From positions 1 to 32,871 of the forward strand of contig DATJXN010000096.1 in assembly GCA_035500095.1 (NCBI GenBank): a DNA stretch of 32,871 nt. Reading direction: 5' to 3'. Position numbers and translations under genes: made by a program. Of the stretch, positions 1 through 8,643 are shown one piece after another. How positions within the stretch are numbered: the stretch's first letter is position 1; each line of letters starts with the position of its first letter. The notes under the pieces were generated by a model. The model did not search any database. It was not told the DNA's origin and saw nothing but the letters and a program-made list of their open reading frames with translations. The stretch is from Candidatus Binataceae bacterium. GTDB taxonomy: Bacteria > Desulfobacterota > Binatia > Binatales > Binataceae.

Positions 1-1
1 C

Positions 2-253
2 GCGCCCGCCACCGCGGTCTTCCTCGACGTGCTGGAGTGGTGGCAATTTTACTTTCCGCCCTATGCCCCGGAGCTGAACCCGGTCGAGTACCTGTGGAGC
101 TAGCTCAAGACCAAGCCGCTGGTGAATCTGGCCTGCCCGGAGGTTGACGCGCTCGCCGCTGCCGGACGCCGGCACACCCGCTCTCTACAATACAAAGCCG
201 GCCTGCTTCGTTCCTTCATCCGCCACAGTCCTCTTTCTTTGCGCCTATGCTAG
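2..253 (+). pseudogene. IS630-family transposase, C-terminal remnant
   Basis: Reading frame 2 encodes the end of an IS630/Tc1-type DDE transposase. The diagnostic block YFPPYAPELNPVEYLW lies at about 50-97; its Glu in NPVE is the last acid of the catalytic triad. Two residues later the frame is stopped by TAG at 101-103. Readable transposase-like sequence continues in the same frame (LKTKPLVNL and on) to a second stop at 251-253. The window starts inside the gene, so the N-terminal part is not visible. The internal stop and the abrupt junction with a headless glycosyltransferase show a dead copy. I could not see a terminal inverted repeat with confidence. Confidence 0.75.
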
Positions 254-262
254 GACGTTATT

Positions 263-1165
263 TATGCAGAAATCAATAACTACCAGTCATATTCGCACTA
301 CTATCGGCTTGGATGCCTGCAGTCCATGGTCGTCAGCTATCTTCGCGGTCTACACAACCAAACCGGCAGAACACTGGTACCCAGTCTCGATATGCAGAGA
401 AAGTTGCAGGGTCTGGGTTTCAGGAATGTCAGCTTGCTGGGGCGTGGAGTGGACAGCGATCAATTCGGCCCGCATCACCGGTGCGAGGAACTCCGCCGGA
501 GCTGGAGCGTAGGCAGTCACGGATGCGCCGCTCTTTACGTTGGCCGGATCGCGCCTGAAAAAAACCTTTCGCTTGCCCTCGACGCATACCGGGCGATGCG
601 CCGCCTTGACGATTCATGCAGGTTCATCCTGGTCGGCGATGGTCCAATGCGGGCTTCCTTGCAACGATCGCAGCCCGACCTGATCTTCTGCGGGATGAAA
701 ACGGGGCGTGAACTGAGTCGGCACTTCGCCTCGGCCGATCTTTTTCTCTTTCCAAGCAAGACCGAAACCTTCGGCAACGTAACTCTCGAGGCGATGGCGA
801 GCGGTCTCGGAGTGCTTGCCTATGACTACGCGGCCGCACGGATGCATATCACCGACGGTGTAACGGGAGTGCTCGCGCCCTATGGCGACGCGGACGCGTT
901 CGTCGCCGCAGCCTGTCGCCTGGCCGGCGACAGGCGTTTGGTTAGCAAGCTGGGAATGCGCGCCCGCGAGTATGCGCTGTCTGTAAGTTGGTCGCTGGTG
1001 CTGGACGGTTTCGTCGATCACTTGGAGAGCGCACGCCGTCAAGCCGCGGAGAGCGCTGCGGCGGCGCCAGCGGCTCCCGTGGCGGACGCTTATCAGGAGG
1101 TCGTGGCAAGTGGTATCGAGCGACACGTTCCAAGTTTTGAATCGGCTCCTGAACCTGGCGCCTGA
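263..1165 (+). pseudogene. GT4 glycosyltransferase lacking its N-terminal domain
   Basis: A family-4 (GT-B fold) glycosyltransferase of the type that moves a sugar from a nucleotide donor to a lipid or glycan. The C-terminal donor domain is complete: YVGRIAPEKNL, the loop VGDGPMR, and the E-x7-E signature in SKTETFGNVTLEAMASG. Recognisable family sequence begins before the first ATG (326), with a YSHYYRLG block at about 290-313 that normally sits about 120 residues into such proteins. It is in the same frame as the transposase remnant and begins just after that remnant's final stop. The acceptor-binding N-terminal domain is therefore missing and the gene is probably inactive. The tail (about residues 235-279 from the ATG) is Ala-rich and overlaps the next gene. 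The closest types are MgtA/PimB/SqdX-like lipid glycosyltransferases, but the substrate cannot be fixed. Confidence 0.75.
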
Positions 1166-3403
1166 ACGAGTGCTGCATTCCCATGGCGTGACAATTCTCC
1201 TCGGACTGGCGGCCGCAATCGTTCCGCTGGTGCTAGCTGGTAGACTTTTCCGCTATATCGCGACCTTGCGCGCGATGGCGCTGACGCCGTCAGCTTCTCG
1301 AATACTATCCAAGTGGATTAAAACCTACTCCTACACCGAAGATGAATTCCTGCGTGCGGATGGCGCACCCGCCCAATGGACGGAGATTCGCCGTGCCGCT
1401 CTTGACCGCCTCGCGAACGTTTTCAGCAAGGCGCGTCCCGGTCGATCGCCTGGAACGCCACCCTGCGCGAAGGCTTTTCCGACCTGAGGTTCACCGATGC
1501 GAATCGGGTGCCTTTTCCCTTTATGGGCGTGATGCGCGAGAAATTCGCGCTGGCCTCGGTTGTGACTGAATCCCGCGGACCGCATCTGCGCAACCTCGAC
1601 GACCAGGTCACGCTGGACATCAGCGGCTCGTACGGTCTCAATGTCGCCGGCTTCGATCGGTACAAGCTGTGGATCGAGAGCGGATGGGAGCGCGTGAAGG
1701 ATCTCGGCCCGGTGCTCGGCCCGCTTCATCCGATCGTTGCGGAAAATATCACGCTGCTCAAATCGATCTCCAAGCTCGACGAAGTCTCGTTTCACATGAG
1801 CGGGACCGAGGCGGTAATGGCCGCGGTGCGGCTCGCCCGGTTCAATACGCGTAAGTCTTTGATCGTGTGCTTCGCCGGCGCCTATCACGGCTGGTGGGAT
1901 GGAGTTCAGCCCGGCCTCGGCAACGAGCGCAGCATCGGCGACTGCCTGACTCTCAAAGACATGAACCCCTCGTCGCTCCATATGATCCGCGCAAGAGCAG
2001 GCGAAATCGCCGCCGTTCTGGTGAATCCGGTGCAGGCGTTTCATCCGAATTCGCCGCCGCCGAGCGATCAACTGCTACTAACGAGCGATATCCGCCGGAC
2101 TCATGACTCGACCTCGGATTATGCCAAATGGCTACAGGCGCTTAGGTGGGTCTGCACGGAAAGCGGCGTCGCTCTAATCTTCGACGAGGTTTACAGCGGA
2201 TTTCGCCTCGCCCCGGGCGGCGCGCAGGAGTACTACGGCGTCGGCGCCGACATGGTTGTGTATGGCAAGACGGTCGCGGGCGGGATGCCGATAGGCCTGG
2301 TTTGCGGTAAAAAGGCGCTGATGCAGCGCTTCGACCCTGAGCGGCCGATGCGTATCGCCTACGTGGTCGGCACGTTCTCGGCGCATCCGCTCGTGATGAG
2401 CGCGATGAACGAGTTTCTCCGATGGGCGAATACGCCCGCCGCCGCGCGAATGTACGAAGACGCCAATGGACGCTGCAGCGAATGGGTGCGCGCCACTAAC
2501 GCGCGGCTTGCAGCGGAGTCGCTGCCGATCCAGGTGACGAATCTTTCGACCGTGTGGACGGTCCTGTTCAAGGAACCCGGACGGTTTAACTGGCTATTGC
2601 AGTACTACATGCGCGCCGAAGGGTTGACGCTTAGTTGGGTTGGTACCGGACGGTGTCTTGTCAGTCTGGACTATACGCTCGAGGATTACCAGGAACTGCA
2701 GGACAAGCTTATCGCCGCCGCTCGCCGCATGAAGTCGGATGCATGGTGGCTAAGCGAGCAGCAATTGCCGGGGAGGGAACGCGCTATGCGCAGAAACCTG
2801 ATTCGAGAGGTAGCGGCGAGCCTCATTCGTGTACCGCAGCCGCTCGCCGAGTTCTGTGGCGAGATAATGCAGCGCAAACGTGATGACCACGAAGCGTCCC
2901 ACAGCAACCTGGTCAACCAGTTCTTTCATCTTTTCAGCTCCAGCACCTTCATCGTGTGTTACGTGTGGGCGTTCATCGACTTGACGAGCGCGATGTGCGC
3001 CGGGCTGGCCGCGCTCTTCGTGCGCCAGTTCGGACATGCGATCCTGGAGCCGCCTTGCCACGATGAGGAAAAGGCGCTGCTCGGATTCAACACTCGCGAC
3101 AAGTCATTCGTCGTGGCCGGGTATTTCCTGATACCAATCGCCTACCTGGCGAGAGCGGACTCCGTGACCCCAAGCACGTTGCACGCAATGATCCCGACGG
3201 TGGCTCGGCTTTGGTTCCTGCTGACGCTGGCAGTCATTATGGCGCACGTCGCTCTGCTGGTCTGGAAGTACGATTTTCGCAGCTCGATGGTCTGGCTGGT
3301 GAAGCTCGTCACGGACCCGTTCACCGACATCATCGCTTATCGTTCGAGCCCCTCTCGGCTGTTGCAGGAATTGCAAGGGAGGGCGGAAAAGAAATGGGCC
3401 TAG
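1110..3403 (+). CDS. Membrane-anchored class III aminotransferase fusion, frameshifted
   Basis: A PLP-dependent class III aminotransferase, glutamate-1-semialdehyde aminotransferase-like, flanked by membrane domains; about 764 residues if the frame is restored. It starts at GTG 1110 behind CAGGAGG (1094-1100, spacing 9), overlapping the glycosyltransferase end. An N-terminal hydrophobic helix lies near residues 27-48. The frame then breaks near 1436-1443: the first part reads on to a stop at 1487, while homologous sequence (WNATLREGF) continues in the -1 frame and stays open to 3403. One missing C in the CCC run at 1437-1439 would explain it. The aminotransferase core has SGTEAVMAAVRLAR, AYHGWW, the cofactor Asp in IFDEVYSGFR and the Schiff-base Lys in YGKTVAGGMPIG (codon 2267-2269). 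The last 170 residues form a multi-helix domain with an H-N-H and a GHAILEP motif resembling Mpo1/DUF962 proteins. Its amino acceptor is unknown, but membrane lipid is a reasonable guess. Confidence 0.75.
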
Positions 3404-3933
3404 CTTCGAGCTTTCTGACCGTGGCCGTATTGCTGAGCTTTGAGCGAATCACGTACATCTTTGCCTGGCGATGTGCGCATGCCTTCGAGCGGATCTGTGG
3501 GCGCGCGAAAAGCCTCCTGACGGCCGATCCGGTGGTCGGGCTCAGGCGGTTATTCTATCTCTTCAAGGCGCTGCACGGCGGCGTCTTTCTAGCCTGGTGT
3601 TATCACTTCAGCGATTCGCCTTATCTATTCGCGCAGGCTGATTTCCTCGCCAAAGCGGCGGGTTGCACGCTGATTTTCGTCGGACAGACTTTGAACTTCG
3701 GCGTGTTCTACCGGCTACGCATGGTCGGCGTCTTTTACGGCAATCGGTTCGGCCGTGATATCCCGTGGTGCCGGGAATTTCCTTTCTCGCTGGTCGAGCA
3801 TCCGCAATATTTGGGCGCCGTGATCTCGATTTGGGGTTTCTTCCTCGCGGCGCGCTATCCATTTCCGGACTGGTACCTCCTTCCCGCGCTCGAGACCGTT
3901 TACTACGCCCTCGGCGCTCAACTGGAAGCTTGA
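3394..3933 (+). CDS. PEMT/ICMT-type membrane methyltransferase
   Basis: A 179-residue integral membrane protein with at least four hydrophobic segments, of the phospholipid methyltransferase / isoprenylcysteine carboxyl methyltransferase superfamily. The C-terminal half carries the family hallmark EHPQYLG, followed by a hydrophobic helix and a final YYALGAQLE. These enzymes methylate amino head groups of lipids, or carboxyl groups, using SAM in the membrane. ATG 3394 lies inside the end of the preceding aminotransferase gene (ATGGGCCTAG, 10-base overlap), so the two are almost certainly co-translated. That supports a pathway in which an amino group placed by the aminotransferase is then methylated; this is inference. 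The protein is somewhat short for the family, with only one clear Glu where many members have a Glu pair near the end. Confidence 0.7.
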   Translation: MGLASSFLTVAVLLSFERITYIFAWRCAHAFERICGRAKSLLTADPVVGLRRLFYLFKALHGGVFLAWCYHFSDSPYLFAQADFLAKAAGCTLIFVGQTLNFGVFYRLRMVGVFYGNRFGRDIPWCREFPFSLVEHPQYLGAVISIWGFFLAARYPFPDWYLLPALETVYYALGAQLEA

Positions 3934-3970
3934 AGATCCGATTCACGCCGGCGGTGTCATGGACGGCGCG

Positions 3971-4437
3971 TTAGAAGCCAAGGTCGCTCAGGCCCGGATG
4001 GCCGTCCGGGCGCCGTCCAAGTGGCCAGTGGTATTTGCGATCGGCTTCCTTGATCGGCAGGTCGTTGATGCTTGCGAGGCGCCGCCGCATCAGCCCCGCT
4101 TCGTCGAACTCCCAGTTCTCGTTGCCGTAGGAGCGGAACCACCGACCCGAGTCATCGTGCCATTCGTACGCGAAGCGAACCGCGATCCGGTTAGCTTCGA
4201 ATGCCCAGAGCTCCTTTATGAGCCGATAGTCAATCTCCCTGGCCCATTGCGAGTGAGGAAAGCGATAATCGCTTCGCGGCCCTGCAGAAATTCGGCGCGG
4301 TTTCTCCAGCGGGAGTCGACCGTATAGGCGAGCGCGACCCTGGCCGGGTCGCGCGAGTTCCAGGCGTCTTCCGCCAGCCGCACCTTTTCCGCGGCGCTGT
4401 CGCGAGTGAAAGGCGCGAGTGGAGGTCGGGACGACAT
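3971..4437 (-). pseudogene. DUF1348 NTF2-like protein, split by a frameshift
   Basis: This matches the DUF1348 family (nuclear transport factor 2 / SnoaL fold, about 150 residues), small cone-shaped proteins of unknown biochemical role. The start ATG at 4435-4437 follows a good AAGGAG site. The first part ([16 protein letters not shown], then [10 protein letters not shown] and [18 protein letters not shown]) is in one frame. The second part ([42 protein letters not shown]) is in another. The join is at about 4245-4248, where the family normally reads FLTRKWAR: one A is missing from the codon for Lys. Restoring it gives a full-length protein of about 155 residues. Whether the loss is biological or an assembly error cannot be told from one sequence. 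It lies convergent to the methyltransferase. Confidence 0.8.
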
Positions 4438-4681
4438 ACTTTCTCTCCTTGGCGCGTTTTGATAGCGTCGCGCGGTTGTGGCGAGATCGGCCGAGTCTCG
4501 AACAGAGATGTTCGGCGAGCGGAAAGCGCCTGCGACGCCGGACATTAGTTTGTTTCGACAGCGAGCGCCAGCGATTGTGGCTGCCGCTGCAGGAAAGGGT
4601 CGCCATTGGAATACAGACTGTTGCTCCTCGCCCATATGATTAAGAACAACTGCGGATGCGTAACTCGGAGGAAATGTCCCT

Positions 4682-6361
4682 ATGCATGACCGGAAAAACA
4701 AATGGTATGCAGCCGTGCTCTTGGTCTGCGCACTCGCAGGTCTGTCGATCGCAGGTACGGCCTGGGCTCAGGAAAAGAAGCCGAACATCCTCGTCATCAT
4801 GGGTGACGACGTCGGTTGGTTCAACATTGGCGCCTACAACCAGGGAATCATGTCAGGCAAAACACCGAATCTCGACAAACTTGCCGCCCAAGGCATGAGG
4901 TTCACCGATTACTACGCCGAAGCTAGCTGTACTGCGGGGCGCGCCAATTTCATCACCGGCGAGTTGCCGCTCCGCACTGGATTGACGACCGTGGGCCAGG
5001 CCGGAGCAGACGTAGGATTGCCGGCTCAGGCTGTCACCCTCGCCACTGTCCTCAAAGCGCTGGGATACGAAACGGCTCAGTTCGGCAAGAACCATCTTGG
5101 CGATATGAACAAATACCTCCCATGCGTACATGGCTTTGACGAATACTTCGGCTATTTGTACCACCTCGACGCAATGTCGGATCCCTATTGGTTCGACTAC
5201 CCGCAGAGCTGGATCGACAAGACCGGGCCACGCGACCTGGTGCACTGCTGGGCGACTGACACGGATGACGCCACCGTGCAGCCGCGCTGGGGCAAGATCG
5301 GAAAGCAGAAGATCGAAGATGAGGGTCCGCTTGCGCCGTTTCCGAACATGACTGATATCCAGAATTGGCAGCGTGGTCGCAAGGCGAAGTACGACATGGA
5401 GACCTTCGACGATGTGCTGGTGAAAAGCACGAACGGCTTCATGGACAAGGCTAAGAAGGACGGCAAGCCGTTTTTCATCTGGCACAACACTACACGCATG
5501 CATGTCTTTACCTACCTCCCGCCGAAGTACCAGGCGATTATGAACGCCGAGGACAACTACAATGTGGAAGAGGCCGGCATGGCGCAGATGGATGACAGTG
5601 TCGGCGAGCTCCTCAAACATCTCGAGGAGATAGGTGAGGCCGACAACACCATCGTGATCTTTACCACGGACAACGGCGCCGAAGTGTTCACCTGGCCCGA
5701 CGGCGGCATGACGCCGTTTCGAGCGACCAAGGGCACCGTCTTTGAAGGTGGCTTCCGCGTGCCCGCGATTATTCGCTGGCCGGGCCACGTCAAGCCGGGC
5801 GCAGTCGAAAATGGCATTTTCTCCGGACTCGACTGGCTTCCCACTCTCGCTGATGCAGCCGGCAATCCTGACATCACCAACCAACTCCTGAAAGGAGTGA
5901 CCCTGGCGGGCCGCACGTACAAGAATCACCTAGACGGCTATGACCAGATGGACGTGGTGACGGGCAAGGGACCATCCAAACGCCATGAAATCTTCTACTT
6001 CGGTGGCCCCCATCTCGGCGCCGTGCGGATCGATGATTTCAAGTTCCAGTTTTTCCAGCAGCCATATGGCTGGCCCGGGGAGAAGGTTACGACCGATATG
6101 CCCACCATCGTGAACATTCGCCAGGATCCGTTCGAGCGGACGCCGTCCATCCGCGGTGAAACTACCAACGCTATGGGTGGGGGATACATGAATGACTTTT
6201 ACGCGCGCGAGTTCTGGCGGTTTGTGATGGTGCAGCAATACGTGGGCAAGCTGGCGATGACGGCCATCGACTATCCTCCGATGCAGGCGCCGGCGACTTT
6301 CAACCTTCAAGCGGTGAAAGAAAAAATCCAGGAGATGATGAAGGAGCACGAAGGTCAGTAG
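4682..6361 (+). CDS. Exported arylsulfatase (type I sulfatase)
   Basis: A 559-residue sulfatase of the alkaline-phosphatase superfamily that would hydrolyse sulfate esters outside the cytoplasm. It starts at ATG 4682 after GGAGGA (4667-4672, spacing 9). Residues 1-29 form a Sec signal peptide ending AWA before Gln30. The metal site is visible in IMGDDVGW (Asp42, Asp43) and TTDNGAE (Asp330, Asn331). The residue converted to formylglycine is Cys83 in SCTAGRANF. This departs from the common C-x-P-x-R by having Ala for Pro, but it keeps the key Cys and Arg. GKNHLGD and [18 protein letters not shown] complete the fold. No sulfatase-maturing enzyme is encoded nearby. The long, lysine-rich C-terminus is typical of large arylsulfatases. 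Substrate is unknown. It appears monocistronic, closed by a hairpin. Confidence 0.92.
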   Translation: MHDRKNKWYAAVLLVCALAGLSIAGTAWAQEKKPNILVIMGDDVGWFNIGAYNQGIMSGKTPNLDKLAAQGMRFTDYYAEASCTAGRANFITGELPLRTGLTTVGQAGADVGLPAQAVTLATVLKALGYETAQFGKNHLGDMNKYLPCVHGFDEYFGYLYHLDAMSDPYWFDYPQSWIDKTGPRDLVHCWATDTDDATVQPRWGKIGKQKIEDEGPLAPFPNMTDIQNWQRGRKAKYDMETFDDVLVKSTNGFMDKAKKDGKPFFIWHNTTRMHVFTYLPPKYQAIMNAEDNYNVEEAGMAQMDDSVGELLKHLEEIGEADNTIVIFTTDNGAEVFTWPDGGMTPFRATKGTVFEGGFRVPAIIRWPGHVKPGAVENGIFSGLDWLPTLADAAGNPDITNQLLKGVTLAGRTYKNHLDGYDQMDVVTGKGPSKRHEIFYFGGPHLGAVRIDDFKFQFFQQPYGWPGEKVTTDMPTIVNIRQDPFERTPSIRGETTNAMGGGYMNDFYAREFWRFVMVQQYVGKLAMTAIDYPPMQAPATFNLQAVKEKIQEMMKEHEGQ

Positions 6362-6367
6362 TTGAAT

Positions 6368-6408
6368 ACGCAACGCACGGGCGGCCTCTTCTGGACCGCC
6401 CGTTGCGT
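6368..6408 (+). terminator. Hairpin after the sulfatase gene
   Basis: Seven bases after the sulfatase stop an imperfect hairpin begins. ACGCAA (6368-6373) and CGGGCGG (6378-6384) pair with CCGCCCG (6396-6402) and TTGCGT (6403-6408), giving 13 pairs with a four-base bulge and an 11-base loop. There is no T run after it, only AGCGAAAAAC, so it is either a weak or Rho-assisted terminator or an mRNA-stabilising stem. Confidence 0.5.
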
Positions 6409-6552
6409 CCAGCGAAAAACGGATATTGTGGCTATCGGTTTAGGGGCGCTTCGAACCGTTGGAGCGGGTCGCAAGCGTTCACGCCGATTCCACGACCGAT
6501 CCGTCCCGCTTCCCGCGACGCTTCCTATGATCGGAGCCGCGCGCGGCGGAGA

Positions 6553-7125
6553 TCAAGACAAGCGAAGACGCGAAGCCCAGGCATTCGAGCTTGCGGGCAC
6601 CTGGTACTGGTCTTTGCCAGGTCGGCTCGCCCGCATGGCGGCAAGGGTCTCGCTGACAAACTGATGAATCGTCACGATCACATTGTCGGCCGTGCAGTGC
6701 GGATAAGTATCGCCGACGTCGTGGCGGGTCTGCTCGACCAGCAGCGCCGGGACCTGGCATCCGAACCAGCACGCCAACTGATTGCTCGCTCCGAATATAC
6801 CTTTGACGTCGTATTTTTTGCAGATCGCCGGGATCGTAGCCTGGGCATACGCGTCGAGCAGTTGCTGCGGAGTCAACGTGCGAGGATCAACCCTGCGAAC
6901 CTTGACTCCGCCGCGCTCCAATTCCTCGAGCAGGCCCCGGACAACTTCGATTCCCCGATTGCGCTCGTCGCCGAAACGGAGCGCCGGATCCGAAGTCGAA
7001 TAAAACGTGACTTCCGTCGGGAAAGGATGTTCCGCGAGCGTCCCCGACGCTCCGCTATCCAGCCCGTTTCCAGCCTGGTTTTGGCGCGAGCCCTCCCAGC
7101 CTCCCGTCCTATCGCCCTTGCTCAT
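6553..7125 (-). CDS. Conserved-looking hypothetical protein
   Basis: A 190-residue soluble protein I cannot assign. The start ATG (7123-7125) has a strong GGAGGGG site seven bases upstream, which makes the gene credible. The first 35 residues are polar and probably disordered. The body looks like an ordered alpha/beta domain, with PTEVTFYSTSDPALRFGDE, a helical stretch, VRRVDPRTLTPQQLLDAY, then CKKYDVKGIFG, a cysteine-containing ACWFGCQVPALLV, and a His/Asp-rich RHDVGDTYPH. The Cys, His and Asp residues could bind metal, but no known family motif is visible. It lies 35 bases after the end of another unknown gene on the same strand and is probably in its operon. Confidence 0.6.
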   Translation of the reverse strand: MSKGDRTGGWEGSRQNQAGNGLDSGASGTLAEHPFPTEVTFYSTSDPALRFGDERNRGIEVVRGLLEELERGGVKVRRVDPRTLTPQQLLDAYAQATIPAICKKYDVKGIFGASNQLACWFGCQVPALLVEQTRHDVGDTYPHCTADNVIVTIHQFVSETLAAMRASRPGKDQYQVPASSNAWASRLRLS

Positions 7126-7160
7126 CCAAATACCCCTCCGGCCTCAACAGACGTGTGGCT

Positions 7161-7619
7161 TTAACGCGGCTCGATGAACCCCTCGGCTTCAGCGCACCGC
7201 TCGCACAAATAGCTTTCGCCAAAGAAGACGAGGTCGTGCTTGAGCCAACCCTCGAGCAGAGATCTCTCTATTTCTTTCCGGGCCAGCTTCGGCCGCTTCG
7301 GTCGCAGGATGACGGAACGTTCGCTTCGCTCCCGGCACAGTCTGCAAACGATCCTGGTCTCGGGACCGAATTTGGAGAGATCGTGACGCAGCACCACGAA
7401 ATCCGCCGAGTTTGGCGGCGCCGAGCGCTCCGCCGTTGGCACTGGCGTTGGCGCTGGCGCGACCGGTGAGTTGCGCCTGAAAACCGAGTTGGACGGCGAA
7501 TCTTGCGCGGAGACGGGAACCAAGCTGTTTCGGAGTTCGTCAAGACTTGGGATCGTCGTTCCCTGCTCCTTGTGAGCCGCTCCAGGTCCTTTCCCGGGAC
7601 CAAAAATGTCACGGTTCAT
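7161..7619 (-). CDS. Hypothetical protein with two CxxC knuckles
   Basis: A 152-residue protein of unknown function. Residues 1-72 are rich in Pro, Ser and Ala and likely disordered. Residues 73-152 form a compact domain with two CxxC pairs, CRLC (Cys92, Cys95) and CERC (Cys139, Cys142), spaced like a zinc ribbon, with a basic segment ILRPKRPKLARKEIER between them. Such domains bind zinc and often nucleic acid or protein partners. The ATG at 7617-7619 has only a weak AAGGA 12 bases upstream, so a later start is possible. It is the first gene of a two-gene minus-strand unit with the 190-residue unknown. Confidence 0.55.
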   Translation of the reverse strand: MNRDIFGPGKGPGAAHKEQGTTIPSLDELRNSLVPVSAQDSPSNSVFRRNSPVAPAPTPVPTAERSAPPNSADFVVLRHDLSKFGPETRIVCRLCRERSERSVILRPKRPKLARKEIERSLLEGWLKHDLVFFGESYLCERCAEAEGFIEPR

Positions 7620-7962
7620 TGTCGCAGACCGTCCTTCGTTAGCGGCGGATGCTTAGTTCTCACTCTCGAGAGACTTTCCTCCAAGGCGTCAGTGAGCATG
7701 CCCCGTGCCATCGGGTTTTTGTTCGCTTACTCTTTCGCAGGCGCTCTGTGGCAGGCATAGCCTGAGGCGCTGTCGCAGCGATGCAACGGCGAACGTGTCC
7801 AGGAATCCGCCGGGGGATCGTACTTGGGCAAAACGGTCGCATTTCCGCCGCATCAGGCCGCCGTTGGGCGCTTTTTCCAGGGAGAACCTTCTCGGACTCC
7901 GTCGATGTCTTGCATCGAGGTGTGGCATGGGATAAAAGCCCACTTAATAGATAGGCTGAATT
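7620..7962. other. 343-base divergent intergenic region
   Basis: This gap separates the minus-strand unknown pair from the plus-strand Rrf2 regulator, so it should hold promoters for both. I see no convincing coding frame or RNA gene. There is a small inverted repeat CAGGC-ATA-GCCTG near 7750-7765. Just before the regulator lies a relatively AT-rich stretch, TAATAGATA (about 7945-7953), where a promoter or an autoregulatory Rrf2 site would be expected. I cannot define a binding motif. Confidence 0.4.
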
Positions 7963-8421
7963 TTGCTTTCGCAGAAGTCCAAATACGCGCTGAGAGCGTT
8001 GCTCGTGCTGGCCAAGGAATATGGGCTGGGTCCGGTGCTGATCTCCGATATCGCCCGGCGCGAGTCCCTGCCGCACAAGTTTCTCGAGATCATCCTGCTG
8101 GAACTGCGCAACCACGGCATCCTCGCGAGCAAGAAGGGCAGAGGCGGCGGCTACTTTCTCACCCGGCGTCCTGAACAAGTGCATCTGGGCGAGGTTCTGC
8201 GCGTGCTGGAAGGGCCGTTGGCGCCCCTCCCATGCGTGAGCAAAACCGCCTACGCGCGATGCGCGGAATGCCCCGACGAGCGCACCTGCGGCATCAGGAT
8301 GGTCATGAAAGATGTGCGCGATGCGACTGCGCGGATTCTCGACCAGACCAGCCTGGCCGACATTCTAAAGCGCGTTGAACTGGCCGTTGAGGGCAAGGCC
8401 GCGCTCAACTACGCGATCTGA
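7963..8421 (+). CDS. Rrf2-family Fe-S transcriptional regulator
   Basis: A 152-residue winged-helix regulator of the Rrf2 family. The start is TTG 7963, giving the family-typical opening MLSQKSKYALRALLVLA. The recognition region (ISDIARRESLPHKFLEIIL) and the wing (KKGRGGGYFL) follow. A cluster of four cysteines, Cys91, Cys100, Cys103 and Cys109, sits in the loop where Rrf2 proteins such as IscR bind an iron-sulfur cluster. The spacing here (x8, x2, x5) differs from the three-cysteine pattern of IscR. It is followed 36 bases later by a YezD gene, a pairing I associate with sulfur-assimilation control. It probably regulates its own operon, sensing Fe-S or sulfur status; that role is inferred. 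Confidence 0.9.
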   Translation: MLSQKSKYALRALLVLAKEYGLGPVLISDIARRESLPHKFLEIILLELRNHGILASKKGRGGGYFLTRRPEQVHLGEVLRVLEGPLAPLPCVSKTAYARCAECPDERTCGIRMVMKDVRDATARILDQTSLADILKRVELAVEGKAALNYAI

Positions 8422-8457
8422 GTTTCCGGTCGAATTAACTGTTCGCTCAATAGAGTC

Positions 8458-8643
8458 ATGGGACAAACCAACCGCCCCGAGCGCGTCGAAACCGTCCCCT
8501 CGGACACCGATCTGGCTCGCGTGCTCGAAGAGGTCGAGCGAGCCATAAGAAGCGTTGCCTATGGTTCGGTCGAGGTCGTCATCCAGAACTCGCGCGTGGT
8601 GCAAATCGAGCGCAAGGAAAAGTTCCGCATCAACCCACGCTGA
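8458..8643 (+). CDS. yezD: YezD-family (DUF2292) small protein
   Basis: A 61-residue protein of the YezD/DUF2292 family. After a polar lead of about 20 residues, the domain VERAIRSVAYGSVEVVIQNS and VVQIERKEKFRI matches the family core, a small beta-rich fold in which a conserved Tyr-Gly-Ser-Val-Glu precedes a strand pair. The biochemical function is unknown. The genes are commonly next to sulfur metabolism or sulfate transport genes and Rrf2/CymR regulators, as here. It is co-directional with the Rrf2 gene and probably co-transcribed. No strong ribosome site precedes ATG 8458, so it may depend on coupling. Confidence 0.85.
   Translation: MGQTNRPERVETVPSDTDLARVLEEVERAIRSVAYGSVEVVIQNSRVVQIERKEKFRINPR

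Noticed and set aside
1430..1445. Programmed -1 frameshift in the aminotransferase gene
   Set aside because: There is no slippery heptamer of the X-XXY-YYZ type and no clear downstream stem at the shift site. A lost base in the C run explains it more simply.
4853..5929. A 358-codon minus-strand frame inside the sulfatase gene
   Set aside because: It is antisense to conserved sulfatase motifs, has no family resemblance and has no ribosome site.
6362..6552. Possible small gene after the sulfatase
   Set aside because: Short open frames exist on both strands but lack ribosome sites and any recognisable product. Only the hairpin is supported.
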